DNA from: JAEZBP01 sp963832725
Lineage (GTDB): Bacteria > Myxococcota_A > Polyangia > Polyangiales > Sandaracinaceae
Direction: 5' to 3'
NCBI GenBank assembly: GCA_963832725.1
Contig: CAWHVG010000003.1
Span: 2,232,001-2,296,000 of the forward strand
Length of the DNA stretch: 64,000 nt
The notes under the pieces were generated by a model. The model was not told the DNA's origin, did not search any database, and saw nothing but the letters and a program-made list of their open reading frames with translations. Both the position numbers and the translations under genes were made by a program. This document shows positions 1-10,507 of this stretch, one piece after another. Every line of letters begins with the position of its first letter. Position 1 is the first letter of the stretch.

Positions 1-149
1 GTCACGTGGGGCGCGCCGTCGACGTAGTACGCCACTCCCCACCCGTCCGGGTGCGCGGCGCTCTGCCGGCCGAGCGCGTTGTCGGCGGCCACGAGAGAGC
101 GGTGCACCTGGCTGGGGATGACGCTGCGGAAACCGAAAAGCCTGCACAT
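1..149 (-). CDS. class II glutamine amidotransferase, N-terminal part (cut by window edge)
   Basis: Only the first 49 codons are inside the window. Read on the minus strand from an ATG at 149, the protein begins MCRLFGFRSV and continues with HPDGWGVAYY near residues 33-42. A Cys directly after the initiator Met is the N-terminal nucleophile of class II (Ntn) glutamine amidotransferases, and the DGWG segment is the conserved core seen in YafJ-like stand-alone members. These release ammonia from glutamine; the acceptor substrate cannot be told from this fragment. The gene diverges from the aldehyde dehydrogenase gene, with 263 bases between their starts that contain a palindromic element. Family call is good; specific role unknown. 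Confidence 0.75.
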   Translation of the reverse strand, partial: MCRLFGFRSVIPSQVHRSLVAADNALGRQSAAHPDGWGVAYYVDGAPHV

Positions 150-219
150 CGGATGACCCGCAGGATGCCACGCGCGCCCGCCGACGCGAAGAACGCTCGT
201 ACCGTCGTCCTGAAGTTCG

Positions 220-334
220 CGATCCCGGCTTCTTCGGACGAGCGCTCGAACTTCGGGACGCTGCGGCTCGGCTTCGAACGAAGTGGAGGGTTCGTGCTAC
301 CTGCACGAACCCGGAACGGAGCTCGGAGCGGGCG
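220..334. promoter_or_regulatory. palindrome-containing upstream element, copy A
   Basis: The palindrome TTCGTGCTACCTGCACGAA lies at 291-309: two 7-base arms around a 5-base centre. It is followed by ACCCGGAACGGAGCTCGG. The same palindrome and following block, with few changes, recur at 9076-9120 before the Coq4-like gene, and the similarity extends about 60 bases further upstream (gcgatcccg and ttcgggacg blocks). This looks like an operator. The TetR gene next to copy B is the obvious candidate regulator, which would tie the aldehyde dehydrogenase gene to the same regulon (inference). No other gene is seen between 150 and 412. Confidence 0.5.
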
Positions 335-412
335 TGCCAGCCGGCGAAGCCCGTTGGGCGCGGCCCGGGTTGACTGTTACTCTCCCGCCGCACCTCGGAG
401 ACCATACGCACC

Positions 413-2122
413 ATGTCCTCACCCGATTTCGCCCACGACGCCCCGCGCATCAGCTCCACGCCGCTCGAGCAGGTCGACTCGCTCGTCGAGCGCCTCGCCA
501 CCAAGAAGGACGACTGGGTCCACACGCCGATCGAGCGGCGGATCAAGCTGCTGCGCGACTGCATCGAGCGCACGCTCGGTTGCGCCGAGGAGTGGGTGCG
601 CGCCGCGTGCCGCGCCAAGGGCATCGGCTTCGGCGAGCCGCGCTCCGGCGAGGAGTGGCTCGGCGGCCCCATGACCACGATCCGCAACCTGCGGATGCTG
701 ATCGTCGCGCTCGAGGAGGACGGTCACCCCGGCCCGAACCGGCTCTGGCAGCGGAGCGACGGACAGTGGGTCGCGCAGGTCTTCCCCTCGAGCGGCTGGG
801 ACAAGCTCCTCTTCACCGGGTTCGAGGCCGAGGTGTGGATTGAGCCCGGCGAGAAGCCGACGCAGGGCCGCATCTACCGCGACAAGGCGCGCGGCGTGTT
901 CCCCTCGGGCAAGGTCGCGCTGGTGCTCGGGGCGGGCAACGTGGCCTCGATCGGCCCGATGGACGCGCTCTACAAGCTCTTCGTCGAAGACGAGGTCGTC
1001 ATCGTGAAGACGAACCCCGTCAACGCCTACCTCCAGCCCTACTGGGAGGAGTCGTTCCGGCCGCTGATCGACGAGGGCGTCTTCCACGTGGTGCGCGGTG
1101 GCGCCGACGTCGGCAACCACCTCGTCCACCATCCCGCGGTCGACACCATCCACATGACCGGCTCCGATCGCACCCACGACGTCATCGTGTGGGGCGCCGA
1201 TCCCGAGGAGCAGGCGCGGCGCAAGAAGAGCGGCGAGATGCTCGTCGACAAGCCGATCTCGAGCGAGCTGGGCGCGGTGACGCCGGTCTTCGTGGTGCCG
1301 GGGCCGTGGAAGGAGCGCGATCTCGACTTCCAGGCCCGCCACGTGGCCGGGATGGTGACCAACAACGCCAGCTTCAACTGCAACGCGGCCAAGGTGCTGG
1401 TCACGGCCGACGGCTGGGCCCACCGGGGCGCGTTCCTGCAGAAGGTCGAGGCGGCGCTCTCCTCGGTCCCGCCGCGCACCGCCTACTACCCGGGCGCGCA
1501 GCGGCGCTACGACGGCTTCCTCGAGCACTACCCGGACGCCAAGCCGCTCTCGGCGCGCTCGAGCGCGGTGGTGCCGTGGACGCTCATCCCCGACGTGCCC
1601 GCCGACCCGAGCGAGTTCGCGCTGACGAACGAGGCGTTCTGCGGCGTGCTGGCGAACGTCTCGCTCGACGCCTCCGATCCCGGCGCCTTCCTCGACGCGA
1701 TGGTCGAGTTCGGCAACGAGATCTGCTGGGGCACGCTCTCCTGCATCATCCTGGTGCACCCGGAGACGCAGAAGGCCTACAAGGCGCAGCTCGACAGCGC
1801 GATCGCGCGGCTGCGCTACGGCGGCATCGGCGTCAACGCGTGGGCCGGCGTCATCTACGCGCTGGTCGCGCCGACCTGGGGCGCGTTCCCGGGCCACCCG
1901 CTGACCGACATCCGCTCCGGCCGCGGCGTGGTTCACAACGCCTACCTCTTCGATCACCCGGAGCGCTCGGTGGTGCGCGCGCCCTTCCGTATCCAGCCGA
2001 CACCGGCCTGGTTCGCGGACCACAAGACGGGCCACCTGCTCGGCCCGGCGCTCACCCGCTTCGAGGCGCACCCCTCGCTCCTGAACCTGCCGGCCGTGCT
2101 CGCCGCCGCCCTCCGCGGCTGA
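413..2122 (+). CDS. aldehyde dehydrogenase family protein
   Basis: 569-residue soluble protein of the NAD(P)-dependent aldehyde dehydrogenase superfamily, which oxidises aldehydes to carboxylic acids. The catalytic Cys is C323 (in NNASFNCNAAKV) and the general-base Glu is E285 (in SSELGAV), with spacing typical of the family. A nucleotide-binding region lies near residues 170-260 (VALVLGAGNVASIGP). It is about 70 residues longer than a usual 500-residue member, mostly at the N-terminus. The ATG at 413 follows a palindromic element (291-309) also found before the Coq4-like gene at 9139, so expression may be under the same repressor (inference). The reading frame is intact. Substrate cannot be predicted. 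Confidence 0.88.
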   Translation: MSSPDFAHDAPRISSTPLEQVDSLVERLATKKDDWVHTPIERRIKLLRDCIERTLGCAEEWVRAACRAKGIGFGEPRSGEEWLGGPMTTIRNLRMLIVALEEDGHPGPNRLWQRSDGQWVAQVFPSSGWDKLLFTGFEAEVWIEPGEKPTQGRIYRDKARGVFPSGKVALVLGAGNVASIGPMDALYKLFVEDEVVIVKTNPVNAYLQPYWEESFRPLIDEGVFHVVRGGADVGNHLVHHPAVDTIHMTGSDRTHDVIVWGADPEEQARRKKSGEMLVDKPISSELGAVTPVFVVPGPWKERDLDFQARHVAGMVTNNASFNCNAAKVLVTADGWAHRGAFLQKVEAALSSVPPRTAYYPGAQRRYDGFLEHYPDAKPLSARSSAVVPWTLIPDVPADPSEFALTNEAFCGVLANVSLDASDPGAFLDAMVEFGNEICWGTLSCIILVHPETQKAYKAQLDSAIARLRYGGIGVNAWAGVIYALVAPTWGAFPGHPLTDIRSGRGVVHNAYLFDHPERSVVRAPFRIQPTPAWFADHKTGHLLGPALTRFEAHPSLLNLPAVLAAALRG

Positions 2123-2199
2123 TCCGACGGCGAGGGCTCCATCGCGCGAGAGCGAACGGGTCCCGGCCGTAAGTGCCCGAAATCATTGAAGACGGCGCT

Positions 2200-2526
2200 T
2201 TGTAAAATGCCGCCGGACGATTGTAAAATGTCGCCGGACGATTCGTAGGAAGCCGCCGGTCGCTTCGTAGGAAGCCGCCGGACGATTGTAGGAAGCCGCC
2301 GGACGATTGTAGGAAGCCGCCGGTCGATTCGTAGGAAGCCGCCGGTCGCTTTGTAAGAAGCCGCCGGTCGCTTTGTAAGAAGCCGCCGGACGATTGTAAA
2401 AAGCCGCCGGTTGCTTTGTAAGAAAGCCGCCGGTCGCTTTGTAAGAAGCCGCCGGTCGCTTTGTAAGAAGCCGCCGGTCGTTTGTAAGAAGCCGCCGAAC
2501 GATTGTAGAAAGCCGCCGGTCGCGTT
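2200..2526. repeat. 15-unit tandem repeat array, 21-23 bp period
   Basis: Fifteen direct repeats with core gtaRgaagccgccggWcg. Two flavours of unit occur: a 21-base form ending ggacgatt and a 22-base form ending ggtcgcttt or ggtcgcttc. They are mixed along the array, and first and last units are the most degenerate. Because 21- and 22-base units are mixed, the array cannot be read in one frame, so it is not a protein repeat. It lies between the end of the aldehyde dehydrogenase gene and the end of the convergent P-domain lipoprotein gene. The remaining 270 bases to 2795 hold nothing recognisable. Confidence 0.9.
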
Positions 2527-2795
2527 GCAGAGCCTCGACGGAGGGTTCGCACATGCCGAAGGCGGTTTTCCATGTGACGCCGGCCCATTCGCGCGAGCGC
2601 GCAGCTCGATTTCCCGATCGAGGAGGGCGATGCGCGCGTCGCACAGGGCGATTGTCGAAGGCCGCAGCCCCGTTGTGAAGCGGCGCCGGCGGACTGCGGG
2701 AACCGGCCGGCGCGTTCGAACGTGGCGACGACCGTTTCGCACGGTCGGGAAGCCCATTGCCAAGCCCCGCGGGTCGGATGGAGAGGAGCCGCCGC

Positions 2796-3603
2796 TCAGC
2801 GACAGCGGATGCCCATCGTCCAGCCGCGCAAGACGCCGCTGTCCTGCGCCAGCCGATCCTCGACGGCCAGCGTCCACCGGCCTTGCGCAGCGCGCCCCGA
2901 CGCGCGGCGGACGGTGTGCGTCCGGAAGGGGTTGGCGCGCCCGCCGTTCGCCAGCGTGTAGCGATGGTTCTCCGGGTCGCGCAGGGTGATGTGGAGGTCG
3001 CCGTAGTAGCTGTGCTGTCCGGCGAGGCGCACCCGCAGCCGATCGATGGTGCAGCGCCTGCTCCACCACCGCGAAGCCGGTCGTGGTGTGGTTGTCGTAG
3101 ATGCGCCCGCCGCCGTGCCCGGTGATCCGCAGCTCGCCCGCGTCATCGCCCTCGTCCGCCGGGGTGTCCGCCTCCTCCGGCACGACGCTCGGCGCGAGCC
3201 CCGCCGTCACGCTGATGGTGCCGTTCACCGGCGACGCGTTGATGGTGGCGGGCTGGAAGTTCTCGAGCTCGAAGAGGAACGCGAAGGTCTGGACCTGACC
3301 GGGCTGCGGCGCCGGGACGGGCACCTGGGTCTGGAGCGGCGTGGTCCCGAGCTGACGGCCGCCGCCGGTCACCGTGGCGCCCGGCGGGTTCGAGTTGGCG
3401 ACCACCGTCACCATCACCTGGCCGGGCGGGACGCTCGGCGTGTCCGCGGTGTTCGGCGGAGGCGGCGCATCGGGCGCGGCGGCGACGTTCGGCGGGGGCG
3501 GGGGCGGCGTGTCGTCTTCGTCCTCGCCACACGAAGCCACCAGCAGCGCGGCCACCCACAGCGCGCCCACTCGGCTCGTCCTCCCGGAAAGCATCATCCG
3601 CAT
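2796..3603 (-). CDS. lipoprotein with C-terminal proprotein-convertase-type P domain (frame break)
   Basis: Starts at an ATG at 3603 with a lipoprotein signal ending in VASC-GEDED, followed by a Pro/Asp-rich linker and a PEGA-like segment (NSNPPGATVTGGG, near residues 70-90). The C-terminal part reads YYGDLHITLRDPENHRY, then GRWTLAVEDRLAQDSG and LRGWTMGI. This is the classical P-domain jelly roll that follows subtilisin-like proteases or stands alone in secreted myxobacterial proteins. The reading frame breaks once near 3055, between AVVEQA and CTIDRLRVRL; the two halves otherwise join well, so a one-base consensus error is likely. The protein probably sits in the outer membrane; ligand unknown. 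It is convergent with the aldehyde dehydrogenase gene across the repeat array. Confidence 0.75.
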
Positions 3604-3749
3604 CGTCCCCTGGCAGCCCCGCGGAAGACCCTCGACGGACCGCTGGGCCTTGTCTATCAGCCGGGGCTCGCACGGGGAAGCCCCTCGTGCGCTCGCCAAT
3701 GCGACCTACGCGCGCCCGGCGCGCTTCTTCCTCGTTCGCCGGCCGCGGT

Positions 3750-5097
<1,348 letters not shown>

Positions 5098-5195
5098 CGC
5101 ACGCCCCGGGCGCGCTCTAGGAACCCTCTCACGCGAGCGGCGGAAAGTCCCGTTCGCGATGACGAGGACGTCCTCGGTCAAGGAGGGTTCAGATC

Positions 5196-5834
<639 letters not shown>

Positions 5835-5840
5835 TCGACC

Positions 5841-5877
5841 GAGCCCGCGCAGGCCGGCTCACAGTCTGCGCGGGCTC
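5841..5877 (+). terminator. hairpin after peroxiredoxin gene
   Basis: A perfect 12-base inverted repeat, gagcccgcgcag and ctgcgcgggctc, with a 13-base loop begins 6 bases after the peroxiredoxin stop codon. There is no T-run, as is common in high-GC genomes. It also lies 100 bases beyond the end of the convergent hydrolase gene, so it may serve both. Confidence 0.7.
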
Positions 5878-5977
5878 AGCCGCCGCTCCTCCACGGCGGG
5901 GGAGCCGCGACGCCGCCGGGCGACGACGTCGATGCGCCCGCGACCGAGGCGAGAGGGGCCTGCTCCTCACGAGCCCG

Positions 5978-7110
5978 TCAGCGGCGCGCGCGGCCGACGT
6001 CGGCGATGGCTTCGAGGATGCCGACCATCGCGCGCGCCTCGTCGACCACCGCCTTCGGGGCGATCCCGCCCTGACCGGTGTGGGCGTAGAGCCCCGTCTC
6101 GAGCACCCGCGCGTGGGGCGGCATCACCGCCGCCAGCATCGCCGCGTGGGTGTGGGGGATCACGTCGTCGTCGCGGCCGTGCACGATGGTGATCGGCGCC
6201 CGGATGGCGCCCGCGACCGGCGCCGGATCCAGATGGGCGAGCGACGCCCGGCCACGCTCGAGGGCGGCCGCCACGCGTGACCGGCCACCCGGCGCGACGC
6301 CGGCGCCGATGCGGAAGAGCTCGCGCGCATCCCGCGGCAGGCGGGCGGCGAGCTCTTCGGCCAGCGGCGCGTAGGCGGCCCGCTCCTTCATGGCCGGGCG
6401 GCCCCAGGTGCGCCGCACGAAGGTGATCCAGGCGCGGCGGAGGCGCTCCGGGTCGGCCGGCAGGCCCTCGAGGTGCTCGAAGAGGTTCAGGAAGACGACC
6501 GGCCGGTTCAGCGGATCGAGGGGCCGGCCGGGGTCGCCCTCGATCGAGAAGCGGATGACGTCCTCGAACGACGCGAAGCCGCCGAAGAGGACGAGCGCGC
6601 CGACGTCGCGCGAGGCCGCGAGGTGGATGGCGGGATAGGAGCCGAAGGAGAGGCTGAACACGCCGGGCCGGACGCCGCGAGGGAGGTCGGGCAGCGCACG
6701 GAGCGCCTCGTAGGACGCGGCGGTGTCGGGCACCAGCGTCGGACCGACCCGGAGCGCGCGGAGCTCGGGCAGAAAGGGACAGAGCACCAGCAGCCCGGCG
6801 TCGGCGAGGATGGCGAGGAAGCGGTCCAGCCGCGGGTCGGCGGGACCGAGGTAGTGGAGCCCCGGCACGACGAGCAGCGCACCCGTGGGGGCTCGTGTCG
6901 GCCGGTAGACCCACGCGTCGAAGGTGCGCTCGCGCTCGACCGCATGCCGCTCGATCGCATGCCGCTCGATCGCATGGCGTTCGATGACATCGCGCTCGAT
7001 GCATCGCGCTCGATGACATGCCGCTCGATGACGATGCGCCGCCGCGACACGCCGCGCGGCCGCGCCGACTCATCGGCCCAGGGGCCGAGCCAGCGGGCCA
7101 GCTTCGCCAT
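5978..7110 (-). CDS. alpha/beta hydrolase-like protein with N-terminal pentapeptide repeats (one frame break)
   Basis: Main body (first seen from about 6920 down to 5978) reads VYRPTRAPTGALLV, then PGLHYLGPADPRLDRFL, a nucleophile-elbow-like FSLSFGSYPAIHLA, and late ITIVHGRDDDVIPHTHA, which supplies the Asp/His region of an alpha/beta hydrolase fold. Upstream the frame continues through a 15-bp tandem repeat coding IERHA/IERDV units into a start MAKLARWLGPWADES at 7110. One repeat unit (6995-7008) is 14 instead of 15 bases, which breaks the frame; restoring one base gives one protein of about 375 residues. The elbow (SFGS) is close to GXSXG but not canonical, so activity is uncertain. It is likely cytosolic or peripheral, with no signal peptide seen. 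Confidence 0.65.
6935..7038. repeat. 15-bp in-frame tandem repeat, 7 units
   Basis: Seven consecutive units of the form ctcgatSRcatSSCg. Six are 15 bases and one (6995-7008) is 14. On the minus strand they encode a run of IERHA, IERDV and AVERE pentapeptides near the N-terminus of the hydrolase-like protein. The one short unit shifts the frame. Confidence 0.85.
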
Positions 7111-7215
7111 GGCGCGTGCGCGCTCTCGGTCCACGACCCGATGATAGCGCGAGCGTGGTGCCGTCCGTGGAGCTGGGCGTCGCGAGCGCGCAGCCACCGA
7201 ACGCGACGCGGCCGG

Positions 7216-8262
7216 TCAGACCTGCTCGGCCATCGAGCTCGACGCCGGCTCGGGGACGTCGCGGCCCTCCCCTTCGCGCAGCACCCAGAAGCGCGGCGCG
7301 TCGGGGCCGAGCGCGTCCAACGCCGCACGCAGATCGTCCACCGGCTCGTCCATCCCGTCGTCGGCCAGCCGGAACGTGCCGAAGTGGATCGCGAGCGAGG
7401 TCTGGGCTTCGAGCGTGCGGGCCGCCTCGACGGCCTCGCGCGGCGAGACGTGGACCCGGTGCATGAACCACTCGGGCCGGTACGCGCCGATGGGCAAGAG
7501 CGCCAAGCGCGGCGCGCCCAAACGCTCGCGGATCTGAGCGAAGTGCGCGCCCATCCCCGTGTCACCCGCGAAGTAGACCGAGCCGCGCGGCGTCTCCAGC
7601 ACGAACCCGCCCCAGAGCGTGGCGTCCCGGTCGCCGATCCCGCGGCCCGAGAAGTGCGCCGCGGGCACGAACGTCGCCCGCACCGACTCGCTCACCTGCG
7701 CGCTCTCCCACCAGTCCAGCTCCTCGACGTCTCGCGCACCTGCGGAGCGGATCAAGGGCGCGTTGCCGAGCCCGCTCAGCACCCGGGCGCCGCCGTGCTC
7801 GCGCGCGAGGCGCCGCAGGGTCGGCAGGCAGAGGTGGTCGAAGTGATCGTGGCTGACCAGGACGAGATCGATCGGCGGCAGGTCCGAGAAGCGGATGCCG
7901 GGCGGCCGGTGGCGCTCGGGCCCGGCGAACGAGACCGGGCTGGCGCGCTCCGCCCAGAGCGGATCGGTCAGGACGTTGAGCCCCCCGACCTGCACCAGCG
8001 TGGTCGCGTGCCCGACGAAGGTCACCCGCAGATCGTCGACGCGCTCGAGCGGCCGAGGGCCGGGCGCGGCATCGCGCTGTTCCTGCCAGGGCCCCGGCTC
8101 GCGATGGGTCATCCAGCGGACCAGATCGCCGAACCCGGCGTGCATCGTCTCGGCCGCGTTGCGAAAGCGACGGCCGTCGAAGTGCCCTCCCTTCGGACCG
8201 ACCCAGCGGCCGGTGGCGAAAGGGGCCCGGATGAGCTCGGAGCGTCCTCTGCGCGCGGTCAT
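7216..8262 (-). CDS. metallo-beta-lactamase fold hydrolase (UlaG/NAPE-PLD-like)
   Basis: 348-residue protein with the metal-binding signature HDHFDH at residues 138-143 (SHDHFDHLCLP). Earlier comes FVGHATTLVQVGGLNVLTDP and later YFAGDTGMGAHF and LAIHFGTFRLA. This order is typical of the RomA/NAPE-PLD-like branch of the family, whose members hydrolyse phosphodiesters or lactones. The start ATG at 8260-8262 overlaps the TGA of the upstream TetR gene (ATGA arrangement), so the two are translationally coupled in an operon. It is soluble, without signal peptide. The likely role is handling a small molecule sensed by the TetR protein (inference); the substrate is not predictable. Confidence 0.85.
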   Translation of the reverse strand: MTARRGRSELIRAPFATGRWVGPKGGHFDGRRFRNAAETMHAGFGDLVRWMTHREPGPWQEQRDAAPGPRPLERVDDLRVTFVGHATTLVQVGGLNVLTDPLWAERASPVSFAGPERHRPPGIRFSDLPPIDLVLVSHDHFDHLCLPTLRRLAREHGGARVLSGLGNAPLIRSAGARDVEELDWWESAQVSESVRATFVPAAHFSGRGIGDRDATLWGGFVLETPRGSVYFAGDTGMGAHFAQIRERLGAPRLALLPIGAYRPEWFMHRVHVSPREAVEAARTLEAQTSLAIHFGTFRLADDGMDEPVDDLRAALDALGPDAPRFWVLREGEGRDVPEPASSSMAEQV

Positions 8263-8876
8263 GGCTTCACGAGATACGACAGGAGCAAGCTCGTCACGTG
8301 CTCGACCAGCGCGTCGTCGTCCAGCGGCCCGTCGCCGGTCACGGCGGCGTGGGTGACGGCGTCGACAGTGTGGACGGCGACGAACGCCGCCGCCGCCAGA
8401 TCCTCGTGGCGCAGGCGCTCGCGCCATCGCGAGAGGTACGCCTCCGCCGCCTGCACCACGATGGCCAGCTCCCGCTCGTAGCGCTGCATCCGCCCGACCC
8501 GCGGGATCTGCTCGCGCAGCACGCGGGCCAGCCGCGGGTCCTCGCGCTTCACCCGCACCATCGCGCTCACCAGCGCACGGGTGACCCGCTCGGGCGGCTC
8601 CTCGGACAGCTCCGCGAGCTGCCCGACGACCAGCTCGGTGATGTGCTTGGAGAAGCGATCCACCAGCTCGCCGACCAGCGCTTCCTTGTTCGGGAAGTAC
8701 TGGTAGAGCGAGCCGACGCTCACGCCCGCACGCTCGGCCACCCGGTTCGTGCTCGTCCGGTCATAGCCGTCCGCCACCAGAACCTGAGCGGTGGCGGCCA
8801 GGATGGCATCGACCGTCGCGCGACTCCTCGCTTGGCGAGGCCTTTTTCGAGGCGTGGTGCGCACCCTGCGCGGCAT
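8259..8876 (-). CDS. TetR-family transcriptional regulator
   Basis: 205-residue one-component repressor. The N-terminal DNA-binding domain is clear: RATVDAILAATAQVLVADGY, then the helix-turn-helix TSTNRVAERAGVSVGSLYQYFPNKEAL at about residues 41-67. The C-terminal ligand domain is divergent as usual. The ATG at 8876 is preceded by ggaggagg at a good distance. It is the first gene of an operon with the metallo-beta-lactamase-fold gene and diverges from the Coq4-like gene; the 262-base gap between them holds the palindrome at 9076-9093. A classical local TetR circuit is likely, with the palindrome as operator. The same palindrome at 291-309 suggests that the aldehyde dehydrogenase gene is a second target (inference). 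Confidence 0.9.
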   Translation of the reverse strand: MPRRVRTTPRKRPRQARSRATVDAILAATAQVLVADGYDRTSTNRVAERAGVSVGSLYQYFPNKEALVGELVDRFSKHITELVVGQLAELSEEPPERVTRALVSAMVRVKREDPRLARVLREQIPRVGRMQRYERELAIVVQAAEAYLSRWRERLRHEDLAAAAFVAVHTVDAVTHAAVTGDGPLDDDALVEHVTSLLLSYLVKP

Positions 8877-8976
8877 CCGCGGTCCTCCTCCACAATGCGA
8901 GCTGCAAATGTGAGCGATTACTCGCATCCTGTTCCGAGACGAAGCACCACGCAAGCGAGCGCCGGCGGCCCGAAAA

Positions 8977-9121
8977 GCGATCCCGCTGTTCCGTCCGACG
9001 ACGATTCGTTCTTTCGGGACGACGGTACGACTCGAGCTCCGAACGGTCACTCGAGCTCCGAACGACGTGCGACGGTTCGTGCGACTTGCACGAGAACCCG
9101 GAACGGAGGTCGGAGCGGGCA
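8977..9121. promoter_or_regulatory. palindrome-containing upstream element, copy B
   Basis: Divergent control region between the TetR gene and the Coq4-like gene. It contains TCGTGC-N5-GCACGA at 9077-9093, followed by ACCCGGAACGGAGGTCGG, which matches copy A (291-334) almost base for base. It also holds a 15-base direct repeat, ctcgagctccgaacg, at 9031-9045 and 9050-9064 that copy A lacks. The palindrome is about 45 bases before the ATG at 9139, a position suited to repression. Confidence 0.55.
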
Positions 9122-9138
9122 ACACAGGGAGGAAGTCC

Positions 9139-9834
9139 ATGCTCACGCCGATCCAGCTCGCCCGTGGAGTCCGCGCCACCGCGCGGATCCTCCTCGACCC
9201 GACGCGGCTCGACGACGTCTTCGTCCTGGCCGATCTCGCCGAGGAGTCGCCGCAGCTCGAGCGCGTCATCGAAGACCTGCGGGCCGACCCGGTCTTCGCC
9301 GAGGTGCTCCGCGACAAGCCCCGGCTGGGGCGCGTCGATTTTCGTGCCCTCGCCGTGTTGCCCGAGGGCACCGTCGGCCGGGCCTACGCGGACTTCATGA
9401 GCGCGCGCGGGCTCGACCACGAGGACCTGCAGCTCGTCGAGGGCGAAGGCGAGATGGACTTCGTGCGCAACCACCTGCGCGAGACGCACGACCTCTGGCA
9501 CGTCGTGACGGGGTTCGACACCGACGTGGCGGGTGAGCTCGGGCTGCAGGCGTTCTACCTGGCGCAGCTCGAGGGGCCGCTGCCGATGCTGCTCCTCTCG
9601 GTGGGCATGGTCCACACGCTCCTCCGCGCGATGCCCGAGGCGCGCGCGCGCTTCGACGCCATCGCACGCGGCTGGCTGCTGGCAAAGCGCGCCCGACCGC
9701 TCTTCGGCCTCGCGTTCGCGAAGCGCTGGGAGCAGCCGCTCGCCGAGCTGCGAGAGGAGCTCGGGCTCGACTTGGACGAGATCGACCGGCTCGTGGCGAA
9801 CGCCCCGGAGCAGGCGCTGGCCTCGGCCGCCTGA
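9139..9834 (+). CDS. Coq4-family protein
   Basis: 231-residue protein of the Coq4 family, known in eukaryotes and some bacteria as a lipid-binding ubiquinone-biosynthesis factor. The family metal-binding signature is visible: H117-D118-x-x-H121 (ETHDLWHVVTGFDTD) with a following Glu at 133. The ATG at 9139 has ggagga 6 bases upstream; longer in-frame extension to 9067 runs into the control element and is rejected. It diverges from the TetR/metallo-beta-lactamase operon. No other quinone-biosynthesis gene is in the window, so the role may be a quinone-related or lipid-related reaction under TetR control (inference). The frame is intact. Confidence 0.85.
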   Translation: MLTPIQLARGVRATARILLDPTRLDDVFVLADLAEESPQLERVIEDLRADPVFAEVLRDKPRLGRVDFRALAVLPEGTVGRAYADFMSARGLDHEDLQLVEGEGEMDFVRNHLRETHDLWHVVTGFDTDVAGELGLQAFYLAQLEGPLPMLLLSVGMVHTLLRAMPEARARFDAIARGWLLAKRARPLFGLAFAKRWEQPLAELREELGLDLDEIDRLVANAPEQALASAA

Positions 9835-9980
9835 GCGAGAGTTTCGAGTGAATCGCCTCGCGACATCGCCGATGGCGCTGTCCGTTCGGCGCGTGGCCGG
9901 AGGGCATCGAGCGCGTGTCGCTCACCTGCTCCGACCGGCGCGAGAGCCACGCTGAGCGGCGGCGCGAACGCGTCTCGCGC

Positions 9981-10373
9981 TCAGCGGCGGGTCAGGGTGT
10001 AGACGCCGTCGCAGATACCCTGGCGGTCGAAGCCGACGATGATGGTGGGGCCCCACGGCAGCCCGTCGCGGCGGCCGACCTCGTAGACCCAGTCGGTGGG
10101 AGCGAAGCCGTGCTGGGCGCAGAGCTCGCGGTTACCGCACTCCTGCCCGCGACCGAGCGCGCTCTGGACCTCCGCCCGCCGCATGCCCTGGAGCACGTTG
10201 CCGGCGCGCACGTTCTCCGCGAGCTGGTTGTGGTCCTCGAGCACGGTGGGCTCCGCGACGTCCTCCTCCATCGCCTCGCGAAGATGGGTGAGCGTTCCCT
10301 CCCGATTGACGCTGGGACCGCCGCAGGCCGGCAGCGCGAGGAGACACACGACGCAGAGGACGAGGCGCTTCAT
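9981..10373 (-). CDS. small lipoprotein, SmpA/BamE-like fold possible
   Basis: 130-residue lipoprotein: signal MKRLVLCVVCLLALPAC with lipobox LPAC-G, then a short domain. The order VRAGNVLQGMRRAEVQSALG, DWVYEVG and TIIVGFDRQGICDGVYTL resembles the SmpA/BamE pattern (helix with G-M-x-x-x-E-V, then W-x-Y and a terminal beta hairpin carrying F-D-x-x-G). If so, it is an outer-membrane-associated structural lipoprotein. The resemblance is from pattern only, and two extra Cys residues in the middle (ECGNRELC) are not typical of BamE. It diverges from mfd with 134 bases between the starts. Confidence 0.6.
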   Translation of the reverse strand: MKRLVLCVVCLLALPACGGPSVNREGTLTHLREAMEEDVAEPTVLEDHNQLAENVRAGNVLQGMRRAEVQSALGRGQECGNRELCAQHGFAPTDWVYEVGRRDGLPWGPTIIVGFDRQGICDGVYTLTRR

Positions 10374-10507
10374 GGCGCGGAGCATAACGGAGAGCGGAGC
10401 GCTCGTGGGGCGCGCCGCGACATGGGGCAGCACAGGTAGAGGACCCGCGCCCGTTCGCACCGACGGGTTTGCACCAACCTGGCCCGAGGTCTACACAGCC
10501 GGCTGCC

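Noticed and set aside
2200..2526. CRISPR array
   Set aside because: Units are contiguous 21-23-base repeats without unique spacers, and no cas gene is in the window.
2200..2526. Iteron-type replication origin
   Set aside because: Repeats of 21-22 bases resemble iterons, but there is no Rep gene, AT-rich unwinding region or DnaA box cluster nearby.
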